From a virus: a stretch of DNA of 29,214 bases. Below, piece after piece: positions 1-8,086 of the stretch (positions are counted from its first letter, which is position 1; every line of letters begins with the position of its first letter). The position numbers and the translations under genes are program-made. The stretch covers positions 1 to 29,214 of IMG/VR virus record IMGVR_UViG_3300042295_000393. One strand, written 5' to 3'. The notes under the pieces are model-generated. The model made no database searches. It worked only from the letters and a program-made list of their open reading frames with translations, and was not told where the DNA came from.

Positions 1-1208
1 TCTGTTGTGCAGTTTGCAAGAACCCAAGTTCTTGTTCTATTTGCAGCTGTTCCGCCTTCTATGCTATCTGATGAGCATGTGCCAGACCAGGTTATATTGT
101 TATATGTATAATCAGATCCAGCCTGCCATCCTGCTGTACATGTTGGTGTGCATGCTCTTGAAGTTGCATAGCTTCCATATTCAATTAAATTATCTTCTGT
201 GCAGTCTGCATATCTATAGAGTCTGTATCTCCAACTGTAGGTTCCAGCCTCAGTGCTATTTACACAGCTTCCGCTCCATGTAACTCCGCCATATGTCCAA
301 TCAGCATCTACCCATCCTGCTGTACAGCCTATTGTTATTGTTCCTGTTGCAGTTGCGGCAGATTTATTTGAAGGAGTTAAAGTTGTTTGGGCTCCGTATC
401 CTTGATGAGTAGCAGTTCTTGGATATACAGTAAATGCAGTTGGATCTCCATCTGCCCACGCCCAAGTATAATTTAGTTGAGAAGAAGGAACATTTACTGA
501 TGTATTGCCTTTGTATACATCATAGGATACTGCACCTGGTGCTGCTGGCCACGTAAGGTATACCATCTTATTTGTATTTATTGGTGTAACTGAAACTGTA
601 GTTGATCCAGCAGATCCAGACCCGCTAAATGTTAGGTCAGACTGTGTAACTGAACCATTATTTGTAGTTACGCTATATGTGGTTGCATTTGAAGATGCAG
701 TAAAGCTTCCGCTATAAGAAAGACCTGACTTGCTAATTGATACAGAGGTTGCTAATGGGGTAGCAGTAATGTCTGTCGCCGTAACGGAAGTTACTGTTGG
801 GGAAGTTACGGCTCCATTAGTTTGACTCGCTGTTGTACTGCCTCTTAAATTTGTTGCAACTACTGTTACTCCTATAGTAGAATCAACGTCTGCAGCAACT
901 GTTGTGTATGTGGATGATGTAGCTCCTGAAATATTATTAGAGCCACGCTTCCATTGATATGTATATGAAACTGGGGCATTTGCTGGATCCATATTCCAGT
1001 TTCCCTGCACAGCCCAAACTGTTCCTACAGTTGGAAATGTTGTACCTGAATATGTTAATGTAAGTCCTGTAGTTGATGGTAGATTCGGATATGCAATTTG
1101 CCAGCCATTATTATAGACGTAAGCTTTTTTTGCGGCGGCAAATCCTGAGCCAGTGTTTATTTTTAAGGCTTTTGCTTCTTTCCAGGATGAACCATCATTT
1201 ATTTTCAT
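1..1208 (-). CDS. Tail-fibre-like structural protein, Ig/fibronectin-type modules, C-terminus cut off by window edge
   Basis: The frame is open from an ATG at 1208 to the window edge, giving at least 402 residues. The N-terminus (MKINDGSSWKEAKALKINTG) resembles the short head domain found on many phage minor tail proteins. Ser/Thr/Gly-rich beta modules follow, with patterns such as TYQWKRGSNNISGATSSTYT that are typical of bacterial Ig-like or fibronectin-like repeats. The last 130 or so visible residues hold at least two copies of a Cys-containing unit of the form C-x-A-G-W...Y-x-N/G-x-x-W-S-G-x-C. It lies 7 bp after the collagen-like fibre gene and is the last visible gene of the minus-strand tail block. 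Likely a virion surface protein for host or glycan contact. The family is inferred from composition, and no catalytic motif is seen. Confidence 0.7.
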   Translation of the reverse strand, partial: MKINDGSSWKEAKALKINTGSGFAAAKKAYVYNNGWQIAYPNLPSTTGLTLTYSGTTFPTVGTVWAVQGNWNMDPANAPVSYTYQWKRGSNNISGATSSTYTTVAADVDSTIGVTVVATNLRGSTTASQTNGAVTSPTVTSVTATDITATPLATSVSISKSGLSYSGSFTASSNATTYSVTTNNGSVTQSDLTFSGSGSAGSTTVSVTPINTNKMVYLTWPAAPGAVSYDVYKGNTSVNVPSSQLNYTWAWADGDPTAFTVYPRTATHQGYGAQTTLTPSNKSAATATGTITIGCTAGWVDADWTYGGVTWSGSCVNSTEAGTYSWRYRLYRYADCTEDNLIEYGSYATSRACTPTCTAGWQAGSDYTYNNITWSGTCSSDSIEGGTAANRTRTWVLANCTT

Positions 1209-1215
1209 TTATATC

Positions 1216-3345
1216 CTAGTACTGTATATAAATATCTCCAGCAACCATTCCAGTAGTAGGTAATGTGCCAGTGTTATTATAGAATGTTTTTGCACCCGCA
1301 GCTATTGTTGCGGTACCACCAAGAGCTACTGTAGTTCCATTTACAGTAATAGATGAATTTACTAGCTTGCTGTTGGTTATTGAGCCAGCAAGCATTTCAT
1401 TTGTTACTGTAGCTGTGTCTGTTCTTACTACCGCTGTTCCAGCAATTTTTGTTTGATCAATTGCTGCTGCTGCGTTTATATCAAAATTTGTAATCGTTCC
1501 ATTTGCAATCATGTCTGTTGTAATTCCACCAACAATGCCAGAAAGCGCTGCATTGGTAAAGTCTACTGTTCCAGTAAATGATGGGTTGTTAATTGGAGCA
1601 TAGGCTGCTAAATTAAGAGTTGCCCATGATGATGACGTTCCATTAGTTGTTAAATATTTTCCTTCATTATTTAATTGTGTTGGTAGTGCTGAGATGCCAG
1701 TTACTGTTGCACCAGAAAAATCTACTGTACCAGTAAATGTTGGTGATGCTTTTGGCGCATATGTTGTTGATGCGGTTGATGTAGCCAATTTAGTGTCTAA
1801 TGCTGTTTGGGTTGCAGTAGATATAGGCTTTAATAGATCTGTTGTATTGTCAACATTTCCTAAGCCAACCATTGTCTTTGTTATGCCACCCACTGTACCA
1901 GTGAATGTAGGGGAAGCAATTGGAGCATATGTGGATGCTGCATCTGTTGAAGAAAGCTTAGTCCCTACTAATGTTGTTAATGCTGTTCCTGCTGTTTGGT
2001 CTGAGGCAATATAGTCTGAAATTTCCTTAAGTGTATCAAATGAAGCTGGTGCTGCATTTACAACATTTGCTATTGCTGATGTTATATCTGATGTTCTTGC
2101 AATTGTAGAAGGAATTACAGAGTCTAGAATTTTACCGCTTGATGCCCCAAGTTTTGCATATCCTCCTGCTAAATCTGCATCTGCTTCCATTACATATCCG
2201 TCTAGGGTGTTTCCCAAGCTTGAAGATGTTAAATAGTTAGAAGCGCCATACGCCATCAAGTCATCGGTTGCTTGATTTATGTTAACATAGACATCTGTAA
2301 ATCTTTGATTTGTTGCTGAAAGTGCTCTTGCGTCTGTAAAATAAAGATTACTTGTTCCTTCTGCTACTGCGTCGGTTGTTCCTGAAAAAGTTGAAGTTCC
2401 TGAGCCTGCTGCGCCTACATCACCTTTTGGAATTGTAAAATTTAATATTGCTGCTGAGGAGGTTCCAGAGTTTGTTACAGATACAGAAGTTCCAGGATTT
2501 CCAGTTGTTACTGAGCCAACTACTATGGTTGCTGATGATCCGTTAGTTCCGTTAGTGCCATTTGTACCTGCTGGTCCTGTCAGTCCAGTTAATCCTGTGT
2601 CGCCTTTTGGTCCTTGATCTCCTGTGTCGCCTTTTGGTCCTTGAGCTCCTGTTGCGCCTGCTGCGCCATCTAGTCCAGGTAAACCTTGTGGTCCTGCTGG
2701 TCCAACTGTTCCAGATCCAGATGTAATTCCAGACACTGCTGTTGAAATTGCTGTGTTTCTATTTGTTACCTCTGTTGCAATTTTTGCATCTGTGTAAGAA
2801 TTTACTGCTGTCGTATTTGATTGAATTATTGTAGTTAGATCAGATTTAGCAGCAATAACTTTTGCAGAAGCATCATCTGCTGCTGCTGTAATCGCTTGAG
2901 ATTTTGCTGTTGCAATTGCAGTTGTAGTAGTGGCTGCCTGAGCTGTAATTGCGCTATTTCTATTTATTATTTCTGTTGCAAGAGCTGCTGATATTGCAGA
3001 AGCAGCGGCGTCAATTGCTCTTTGATTTGTAAAATATTTATTGGTTGATCCTTCTGCAATTGAATTTGTTGTCAATGCAGCAATTGCTCCATTTAAATCT
3101 ACGGATGCAGAAATAGAGTCTGGAAGCTGAGATGTTGGAATTTTACCAATAGAGTTAAGTGTTGCTACTCCGTTTGCTTCTCCTAATTTCAATGCATATG
3201 AGGCTGTTGCATTCCATCTAGAGCCGTTACCAACTTTAAATTTTAGTGTGTCTGTTTCGAAGCCTAATTCTCCAGAAAGCAATATAGGGTTATTTGTTAC
3301 CCAATTTGCTGCTGTATCTCTTCTTAGTTGTATTCTTAATGCCAT
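1216..3345 (-). CDS. Tail fibre with collagen-like domain and repeated fibre modules
   Basis: 709 residues from the ATG at 3345. This start has an AGGGGG ribosome-binding site 7-8 nt upstream and begins one base after the previous stop; the longer frame to 3369 would overlap that gene. The N-terminus (ALRIQLRRDTAANWVTNNPI, then GELGFETDT and KFKVGNG) matches the phage fibre N-terminal domain also seen in major tropism determinant-like proteins. Gly-X-Y collagen-like repeats (GPAGPQG, GPKGDTG twice, GTNGTNG) run from about residue 215 to 270. Downstream are repeated fibre modules: three copies like YAPxASPTFTGTV, a GLGNVDNTTD block, and two STNKYFTNQRA / TSNLYFTDARA blocks. It is a trimeric fibre shaft plus tip, probably receptor binding. 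The family assignment is confident; the receptor is unknown. Confidence 0.85.
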   Translation of the reverse strand: MALRIQLRRDTAANWVTNNPILLSGELGFETDTLKFKVGNGSRWNATASYALKLGEANGVATLNSIGKIPTSQLPDSISASVDLNGAIAALTTNSIAEGSTNKYFTNQRAIDAAASAISAALATEIINRNSAITAQAATTTTAIATAKSQAITAAADDASAKVIAAKSDLTTIIQSNTTAVNSYTDAKIATEVTNRNTAISTAVSGITSGSGTVGPAGPQGLPGLDGAAGATGAQGPKGDTGDQGPKGDTGLTGLTGPAGTNGTNGTNGSSATIVVGSVTTGNPGTSVSVTNSGTSSAAILNFTIPKGDVGAAGSGTSTFSGTTDAVAEGTSNLYFTDARALSATNQRFTDVYVNINQATDDLMAYGASNYLTSSSLGNTLDGYVMEADADLAGGYAKLGASSGKILDSVIPSTIARTSDITSAIANVVNAAPASFDTLKEISDYIASDQTAGTALTTLVGTKLSSTDAASTYAPIASPTFTGTVGGITKTMVGLGNVDNTTDLLKPISTATQTALDTKLATSTASTTYAPKASPTFTGTVDFSGATVTGISALPTQLNNEGKYLTTNGTSSSWATLNLAAYAPINNPSFTGTVDFTNAALSGIVGGITTDMIANGTITNFDINAAAAIDQTKIAGTAVVRTDTATVTNEMLAGSITNSKLVNSSITVNGTTVALGGTATIAAGAKTFYNNTGTLPTTGMVAGDIYIQY

Positions 3346-3346
3346 T

Positions 3347-3805
3347 TTATGAACCCCCTGCATCAACAATTATACCATCTATGTCTGCAGAGTTACCTCC
3401 TTCTAGAATTTGATCTTCTACTTGCTGTGCTTGTCCTTCAACGTTTCCGCCATCAAGTAATGTTTGGTCTGTTATTGATCCGCCATCATTAAGAGATGAA
3501 GCATTTTGCCCGTCATAGCCAACTATAATTGGTAATGATACTGCGGGGGTGTCTATAACGTTTGTATCTTTAAATGTTATCTTGTTCTGTACGTCAATTG
3601 TATGAACATCTCCATCAAACGTGTGTGTGTGCATGTAAAATGGAGTTGGGTCTGTACTTGGTGGGGTCAATTCAACCCAAACTAATCCGTTATATATTCT
3701 TAAGTTTTTAGTTACTATGTTAAAATAAATGTCTCCAGCTGTGCCTATATCTGGATTCTCCATGGAGGTAAGAAGATTAAGGGCAACCTTCATCTGTCTT
3801 GACAT
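3347..3805 (-). CDS. Small virion/tail protein with fibre-head domain and Gly/Asp-rich tail
   Basis: 152 residues. The first 50 residues (MENPDIGTAGDIYFNIVTKN, then LRIYNGLVWVEL) match the head domain seen in the two neighbouring upstream genes (AGQIYFDTGTHVLYFYNGTEW and PGDFYFDTNTTRFWGP), so these genes look like tandem paralogues that share a docking module. The C-terminal half is acidic and repetitive, with DGG turns (LNDGGSITDQTLLDGGNVEG, ILEGGNSADIDG). It contains an HTHTFDG stretch that could bind metal. The stop at 3347 sits one base upstream of the next ATG, which suggests translational coupling with the collagen-like fibre. Likely a fibre-associated or adaptor protein; the exact role is unknown. 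Confidence 0.65.
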   Translation of the reverse strand: MSRQMKVALNLLTSMENPDIGTAGDIYFNIVTKNLRIYNGLVWVELTPPSTDPTPFYMHTHTFDGDVHTIDVQNKITFKDTNVIDTPAVSLPIIVGYDGQNASSLNDGGSITDQTLLDGGNVEGQAQQVEDQILEGGNSADIDGIIVDAGGS

Positions 3806-3809
3806 ACTA

Positions 3810-4781
3810 TTAACCTACAACTACTACTTTATATTCTCCAGCTGCTGGTGCAATTGCAAAATCTACTGTAACAACGTTTAAGCTTGTTCTTTTTACATCT
3901 GCCTCAATCTGTGCAAATGGAGAAGCTGCTTCAAAAATTTGAACAGTTACATCAGTTGTGCCAAGATTGTGAGTAATTGCGTATGATGTAGCAGATGCGC
4001 CTAGCGTCTCTGCATATTTTCTAGCAATTGCGTGATATGCTGTTCCGTTATTTGTTAATGTCCATGTATCAGATGTTTCATTCCACAGAATCTCTACATC
4101 TGTCTCTGAGCCACGCTCTACAGTTAATCCAGCATCTGTTGTTGGAGTTCCAGTAAAATTGCTATTGAGTTTTACCTTATTATCTTCAATGTTAATCTGT
4201 GTAGTGTTTACAGAGTTAACAGTTCCAATAACATTTAAGTTTCCACCAACCTGTAAGTTGCCAGTAATTTCTACGTTATCTGGAAGACCAATAGTTACTG
4301 CTGCGTTGTGTCCGCTATTTGGTGAAACTGTAACTTCATTTGTTGTTCCAATAATAGTTGCTACATAGTCACCTGTTGTTTGTGAATCTAGTGGTATAAC
4401 TAAATTTGCTTCGCTTGCTCCAGTTAATCTACCTTGCTGATCTACTGTAAATGTTGGTACCTTTGTAATTGAGCCATAAGTTCCAGCTGTTACTGCGGTA
4501 TCATTTAATTTTATTGTATTTGTTCCTGCTGTGTCGCTATATGTTGCTGTTAATCCTGTTCCGCCAACAACTGTCGATCCGATTAAATCTTGAATTACTT
4601 CTTGTGAACCAGAGGTTGGTGTCCACTCTGTTCCATTGTAGAAATATAGTACATGTGTGCCTGTATCAAAGTAAATCTGACCTGCAACTGGTGATGAAGG
4701 GGCTGACCCTAAATTCTGAATTCTAGCATTGAGTAACTCATTCTTGTTAAGATCAATGCTAACTAAAAACTTTTTTGCCAT
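3810..4781 (-). CDS. Tail fibre/minor tail protein
   Basis: 323 residues with an AGGGAGAAAG ribosome-binding site just before the ATG. The head domain (residues about 1-55) carries AGQIYFDTGTHVLYFYNGTE, shared with its neighbours. The central part (KLNDTAVTAGTYGSITKVPT, VDQQGRLTGA) is a phage fibre repeat that is also common in cyanophage and freshwater phage fibres, followed by VGGNLNVIGTVNSVNTTQ and an ERGSETDVEILWNE module. The end (SYAITHNLGTTDVTVQIFE) is a compact beta domain that recurs in the next upstream gene as VQINHNLGFHPNVTVKS. Probably a virion appendage protein in the same tail module. Confidence 0.75.
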   Translation of the reverse strand: MAKKFLVSIDLNKNELLNARIQNLGSAPSSPVAGQIYFDTGTHVLYFYNGTEWTPTSGSQEVIQDLIGSTVVGGTGLTATYSDTAGTNTIKLNDTAVTAGTYGSITKVPTFTVDQQGRLTGASEANLVIPLDSQTTGDYVATIIGTTNEVTVSPNSGHNAAVTIGLPDNVEITGNLQVGGNLNVIGTVNSVNTTQINIEDNKVKLNSNFTGTPTTDAGLTVERGSETDVEILWNETSDTWTLTNNGTAYHAIARKYAETLGASATSYAITHNLGTTDVTVQIFEAASPFAQIEADVKRTSLNVVTVDFAIAPAAGEYKVVVVG

Positions 4782-4793
4782 TTTCTTTCTCCC

Positions 4794-5228
4794 TTATGAC
4801 AGATATGCTGTCCCTGAGAACGGTTGCGCCATTGTCAGTGTTATTTGATTAATACTATTATAGTCTATTCCAGTTTCTAGGATGTCCCCAGCGCTAGATT
4901 TGACGGTTACGTTTGGGTGGAACCCAAGGTTGTGATTTATCTGAACTGAATAGACTCCAGAGACTGGCCCAGTTATTTGTGCCATTTCCCATGGATATGT
5001 CAATGAAATTTGTTTATCCAAGATAAAGCTATTGTTTATATTCCAAGTATTTGTTGAAGCCTTTGGGCCCCAAAACCTTGTTGTGTTTGTATCAAAATAA
5101 AAGTCTCCTGGGACTCCAAGGGTGGCATCTGGGTTTCCGCCTCCACTTATTATTGTTCTTCCAGGCGCTCCAGTAGACCTAACTACTACAAGTGGGTTAT
5201 TTTCTGTAACTATTAATTTTGTTGCCAT
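4794..5228 (-). CDS. Minor tail protein, head domain plus C-terminal beta domain
   Basis: 144 residues. It has the shared head motif (GVPGDFYFDTNTTRFWGPKA) around residues 38-58 and a C-terminal NHNLGFHPNVTVKSSAGDIL module equivalent to the end of the 323-residue neighbour. In effect it is that neighbour without the central fibre repeats, which suggests duplication and internal expansion or loss. The start shares bases with the stop of the preceding gene at 5228, so the two are coupled. No enzymatic motif is seen. Probably a small baseplate or fibre-attachment protein. Confidence 0.6.
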   Translation of the reverse strand: MATKLIVTENNPLVVVRSTGAPGRTIISGGGNPDATLGVPGDFYFDTNTTRFWGPKASTNTWNINNSFILDKQISLTYPWEMAQITGPVSGVYSVQINHNLGFHPNVTVKSSAGDILETGIDYNSINQITLTMAQPFSGTAYLS

Positions 5229-5572
5229 TACACTGTTACCGATCTATTCAATGTCATATATCCTTCTAGGAGCCTAGTCTTGTTTACGCTTGGATCAACT
5301 AATACTAGGTCGTATGCGGATTTTGGGAAAAACATTTTGTTTGTTCTATCTGGAGATATAGAAATTTGTATTTTTCCTTCTACTGGACTTATTGTTAAAC
5401 CATCTTGTTCTGTTAAAGTAAACGCTAGCTTTTTACCGCCTTGAGTATCTCTAACTTGAAGTTTTGCTGTGTGATTATGAAGTTGAATAGGTGTCTGATC
5501 TTCGTCTAGGTACTGGACCTCAAACGTAAACGTTGTATTTTGATCAACTTCAAAATTCTTTTGCGCTGCCAC
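5228..5572 (-). CDS. Baseplate-type Ig-like structural protein
   Basis: 114 residues from a GTG start at 5572, with a GGGG ribosome-binding element just upstream; the ATG two bases earlier is out of frame. The pattern (FEVDQNTTFTFEVQYLDEDQ, then AKLQVRDTQGGKK, ISPDRTNKMFFPKSAYDLVL, LLEGYMTLNRSVTV) is that of a widespread short phage protein normally found beside tail-fibre genes: a 'polymer with rules' beta sandwich carrying L-R-D-x-x-G and AxYDLxL motifs. It is the first gene of the fibre block after a terminator-like hairpin. Virion structural role is inferred. Confidence 0.65.
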   Translation of the reverse strand: MAAQKNFEVDQNTTFTFEVQYLDEDQTPIQLHNHTAKLQVRDTQGGKKLAFTLTEQDGLTISPVEGKIQISISPDRTNKMFFPKSAYDLVLVDPSVNKTRLLEGYMTLNRSVTV

Positions 5573-5585
5573 ATTTACCCCTAAA

Positions 5586-5621
5586 TTAGAAAAGCCCTTA
5601 TGCCAATTTTAGCATAAAGGC
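5586..5621 (-). terminator. Terminator-like hairpin after the holin-like gene
   Basis: Read on the minus strand, GCCTTTATGC and GCATAAGGGC form an imperfect stem that is followed by CTTTTCT. It lies between the stop of the 79-residue gene and the GTG of the next gene, so it probably reduces read-through into the fibre block. The stem is imperfect and the T-run is short. Confidence 0.5.
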
Positions 5622-5640
5622 GTTCCTAATCAACTATAAC

Positions 5641-5880
5641 TTAGGCTTTGTTGGTAAATCCAAAATTTTTATCATTTGGATTTAATGCCTTTAAAATTAC
5701 GGGTGCTACTGCTGCCACTCCGCCAAGCAATAAATCTCTAGGATTTGTATTGCCTGTCATGTATAAAGCTAGCGCTGCTGAAAGAAATGCTCTTCCGTAG
5801 CTAGCCAATGCTGCTAGGATTTGTTCTTGCATAGTTACTTTCCCATCTTTATTTAAATCTGCTTTTGCAAATTTAGCCAT
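5641..5880 (-). CDS. Holin-like small membrane protein with an N-terminal EF-hand loop
   Basis: 79 residues with an AAGGAG ribosome-binding site. Residues 8-19 (DLNKDGKVTMQE) are a textbook EF-hand calcium loop, with D1, N3, D5, G6, V8 and E12 of the loop in place. A hydrophobic segment follows (residues about 26-43, ASYGRAFLSAALALYMTG), then PRDLLLGGVAAVAPVILKAL (about 47-67) and NPND near the end. The transmembrane-loop-transmembrane arrangement with a short polar C-terminus matches small actinophage membrane proteins usually called holin or putative holin. It sits between the tail genes and the ribonucleotide reductase, away from the transglycosylase at 8087. Holin function is an inference. 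Confidence 0.6.
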   Translation of the reverse strand: MAKFAKADLNKDGKVTMQEQILAALASYGRAFLSAALALYMTGNTNPRDLLLGGVAAVAPVILKALNPNDKNFGFTNKA

Positions 5881-5896
5881 TTTATTATCTCCTTGT

Positions 5897-5933
5897 GGGC
5901 AATTTGCCCTTGGAATTTTCGGCTGTGGCCGAA
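5897..5933 (-). other. Two adjacent hairpins downstream of the reductase gene
   Basis: GGGCaatttGCCC (5897-5909) and TTCGGC-tgtg-GCCGAA (5918-5933) are perfect inverted repeats in the gap between the reductase stop and the next ribosome-binding site. Neither is followed by a convincing T-run on the minus strand. They may act as an RNA stabiliser or processing signal rather than an intrinsic terminator. Confidence 0.5.
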
Positions 5934-5949
5934 TACTACAATTCTACCA

Positions 5950-7884
5950 CTATGCTGAAATATCTACAAGTTCGCAGTTGCCGTCAGAGCTACAGGCAAG
6001 GGTGGCAGAGGGTGATGTTCCATCTTCTGTTTCATAGAAAGACAAATCTTCCCAACGAATATTTTTTGGCATTTTTTCAACAAGAGCATCATACTCTTCT
6101 TTAGAAACTTCCTGGTATGGCGCTTGCTTGTATGTATGCTCTGAATGGGGGAGGAAAGAAATTCCAGAAACTTCATCAAAATTCTTATAAACCCAGGCCC
6201 CTACCTCCATCCACTCATCTTCTTTTACGGAAACAGTAATTGATGGCTTATGTTCACACCAAGCACGTTGGTACACTAACCAAATGTTTAAATGGTCAAT
6301 TGCTGTAAGATCATTTCTTACAATTGCTCCTTCTGGTGCTTTTACTGGAAATGAAAATACGTATGTATCGTTTGGCTTCATTACGTCGTCTTCTACTGGG
6401 ATTCCGACTTCCTTTAAGAAAGTTGAAATTGGATCTCCCTTTGATCCACGAACCGTACGAATGTAATATGGAGAATGCCATGGATGCATTCCAGAAGAAA
6501 CTCCAACTAATTGAGAAACTGTTCCAGAAGGCTTTACGCATGTAATAGCTGCCGATTCTGGAATACCTATTTTGGAAGACTCTTCTTTATTTACTTCTCT
6601 TGCTTTTTCACGCAAAGTCATAAGAAATGCCTCAAGTGAAATTAGGTCTTCTTTGCCAGACATAAACTTATGTCCAAATTGCCCAGTCAAAGAAACTCCA
6701 AGCAGTCGCTCTTCTTCTGTATTGTCTTTCCAGATCTTGCGAAGATACTTAAAGTCTGTTAGTGTTGATTGCCAAGTCCCAAGAATTGTTGCAAGCTCAA
6801 CTTTGCGTTGAATATCTTTCTTTGTATCGTTTTCACGTAATACGACTTCTGAAAGGTTACAAAACTGGTAAGGACGTAAGATAATTTCTGAGCATGGGTT
6901 AGTTCCGTAGTGTATATCTGGATCTCTTCTTCCAAACTTTGCTGCTTGGGCCTGAGCTGCGGCCACATTATATATACCTCGTTCTCCCGACTTAGAGTCA
7001 TATAAAGATTTCCATTCTGCTATAAATTGTTCCATCTCTGGCTTGCGAGAATATGCAACAGAGTTATTTGATAGTGCACGTTGTGGGCTTTGCTCCCACC
7101 AATTTCCAGATTTTGCTTGAGCCATTTCAATATCGTTAATGTTTGAAAGAGAAATCATTGCTGATCTGCGAACTCCACCTACTACAACAACTTCACCAAT
7201 CTTGCACATAATGTCATGACACTCGATTGGCTTAAGGCTTCTTCCTGTGGCATTTTTAAACTTTGCAATTGTAAAATCAAATAGATTTACAAGTGGTTGT
7301 GGTCCTGAAGACCTTCCACCCATTGTCTTAAGTCTTGCGCCTGCAGGTCTAACTTTTGAAACATCAATTGCTGGAATATGTCCAGTCCAAAGCAATGCAA
7401 GCAGTTCACGATATGCTTTTGCCCAGCCCTGTTTAGAATCTTCTACAACAATTACAGTATCTGACTTTTCTAGTTTTTCTGGTACTGGCGGTAGCTTATT
7501 AATATACTTATATTCTACCGAAAACCCTACGCCTGTTCCACACATCAGAACATACATTGTTTCATCAAATGATCGTGGTGAGTCAACTGGCAGAAAAGCA
7601 CAATTGTACCCAGCAACATTATCTCTTTCAAGTGCAGCTCCAGAAGTCATTACAGATCTCATGGACGGCATAACATTTCGTTGAAATACAAACTCTTTTA
7701 ATTCCGCAACTAGCTTTTCATTTGGAATATAATTATGGTTTGTCTTTAAATGGTTAGTCATAAATGAAAAATATCTGTCTACTGTCTCTCCCCATGTTTC
7801 TCTACGACCTTCTGCTTCTACCCATTTTGCATATCTAGATAAAGCAATAAAGTTTTCATAAGGATTTTCAATAGTTTGTGACAT
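5950..7884 (-). CDS. nrdJ: Class II (adenosylcobalamin-dependent) ribonucleoside-triphosphate reductase
   Basis: 644 residues. It reduces ribonucleotides to deoxyribonucleotides for phage DNA synthesis, using coenzyme B12 to form the thiyl radical, so it needs neither oxygen nor a separate radical subunit. Visible family features are C95 in GYNCAFLPV (N-terminal redox Cys), C115GTGVGFSVE, the NPCSEI motif with C331 and E333, C342 in FCNLSEV exactly 11 residues later (the same spacing as C408/C419 in the Lactobacillus leichmannii monomeric enzyme), KPSGTVSQLVGVSSGMHPWH, and a C-terminal Cys pair C631/C637 that would act as the reducing shuttle. It is shorter than the 739-residue Lactobacillus enzyme, so parts of the allosteric region are probably trimmed, as is common in phages. 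It faces a divergent promoter pair at 7937-8053. Confidence 0.93.
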   Translation of the reverse strand: MSQTIENPYENFIALSRYAKWVEAEGRRETWGETVDRYFSFMTNHLKTNHNYIPNEKLVAELKEFVFQRNVMPSMRSVMTSGAALERDNVAGYNCAFLPVDSPRSFDETMYVLMCGTGVGFSVEYKYINKLPPVPEKLEKSDTVIVVEDSKQGWAKAYRELLALLWTGHIPAIDVSKVRPAGARLKTMGGRSSGPQPLVNLFDFTIAKFKNATGRSLKPIECHDIMCKIGEVVVVGGVRRSAMISLSNINDIEMAQAKSGNWWEQSPQRALSNNSVAYSRKPEMEQFIAEWKSLYDSKSGERGIYNVAAAQAQAAKFGRRDPDIHYGTNPCSEIILRPYQFCNLSEVVLRENDTKKDIQRKVELATILGTWQSTLTDFKYLRKIWKDNTEEERLLGVSLTGQFGHKFMSGKEDLISLEAFLMTLREKAREVNKEESSKIGIPESAAITCVKPSGTVSQLVGVSSGMHPWHSPYYIRTVRGSKGDPISTFLKEVGIPVEDDVMKPNDTYVFSFPVKAPEGAIVRNDLTAIDHLNIWLVYQRAWCEHKPSITVSVKEDEWMEVGAWVYKNFDEVSGISFLPHSEHTYKQAPYQEVSKEEYDALVEKMPKNIRWEDLSFYETEDGTSPSATLACSSDGNCELVDISA

Positions 7885-7936
7885 TTACTATACGACCTTT
7901 TCTCCGCCTTGCGGTGCTAATTTTGAATGAAGTCCT

Positions 7937-7965
7937 AGTGTATCAAACTTTTATTTAATGGTCTA
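7937..7965 (-). promoter_or_regulatory. Probable sigma70-type promoter for the reductase operon
   Basis: On the minus strand TAGACC is separated by 17 nt from TACACT, which is preceded by TG (extended -10, TGATACACT). The predicted start lies near 7930, giving a leader of about 46 nt to the ATG at 7884. The -35 is a weak match. Confidence 0.45.
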
Positions 7966-8023
7966 GGGGCAAAAAATACTTTTATAAGTATCAATATGTG
8001 AGATATAGTTTCAGTTAACTAAC

Positions 8024-8053
8024 TTGACAGTTACTTATATTCAATGCTATTCT
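8024..8053 (+). promoter_or_regulatory. Sigma70-type promoter for the transglycosylase operon
   Basis: A perfect -35 TTGACA (8024-8029), an 18-nt spacer and an extended -10 TGCTATTCT (hexamer 8048-8053). An AGGAGG ribosome-binding site follows at 8073-8078. It is divergent from the reductase promoter. Confidence 0.7.
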
Positions 8054-8086
8054 TAGAGTTCGTTATCTCTATAGGAGGAAATGCCA

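Noticed and set aside
1694-2014. 106-codon plus-strand frame inside the collagen-like fibre
   Set aside because: Repetitive low-complexity antisense of the fibre gene.
7247-7684. 145-codon plus-strand frame across the reductase
   Set aside because: It is antisense to conserved reductase motifs and has no ribosome-binding site; it is a shadow frame.
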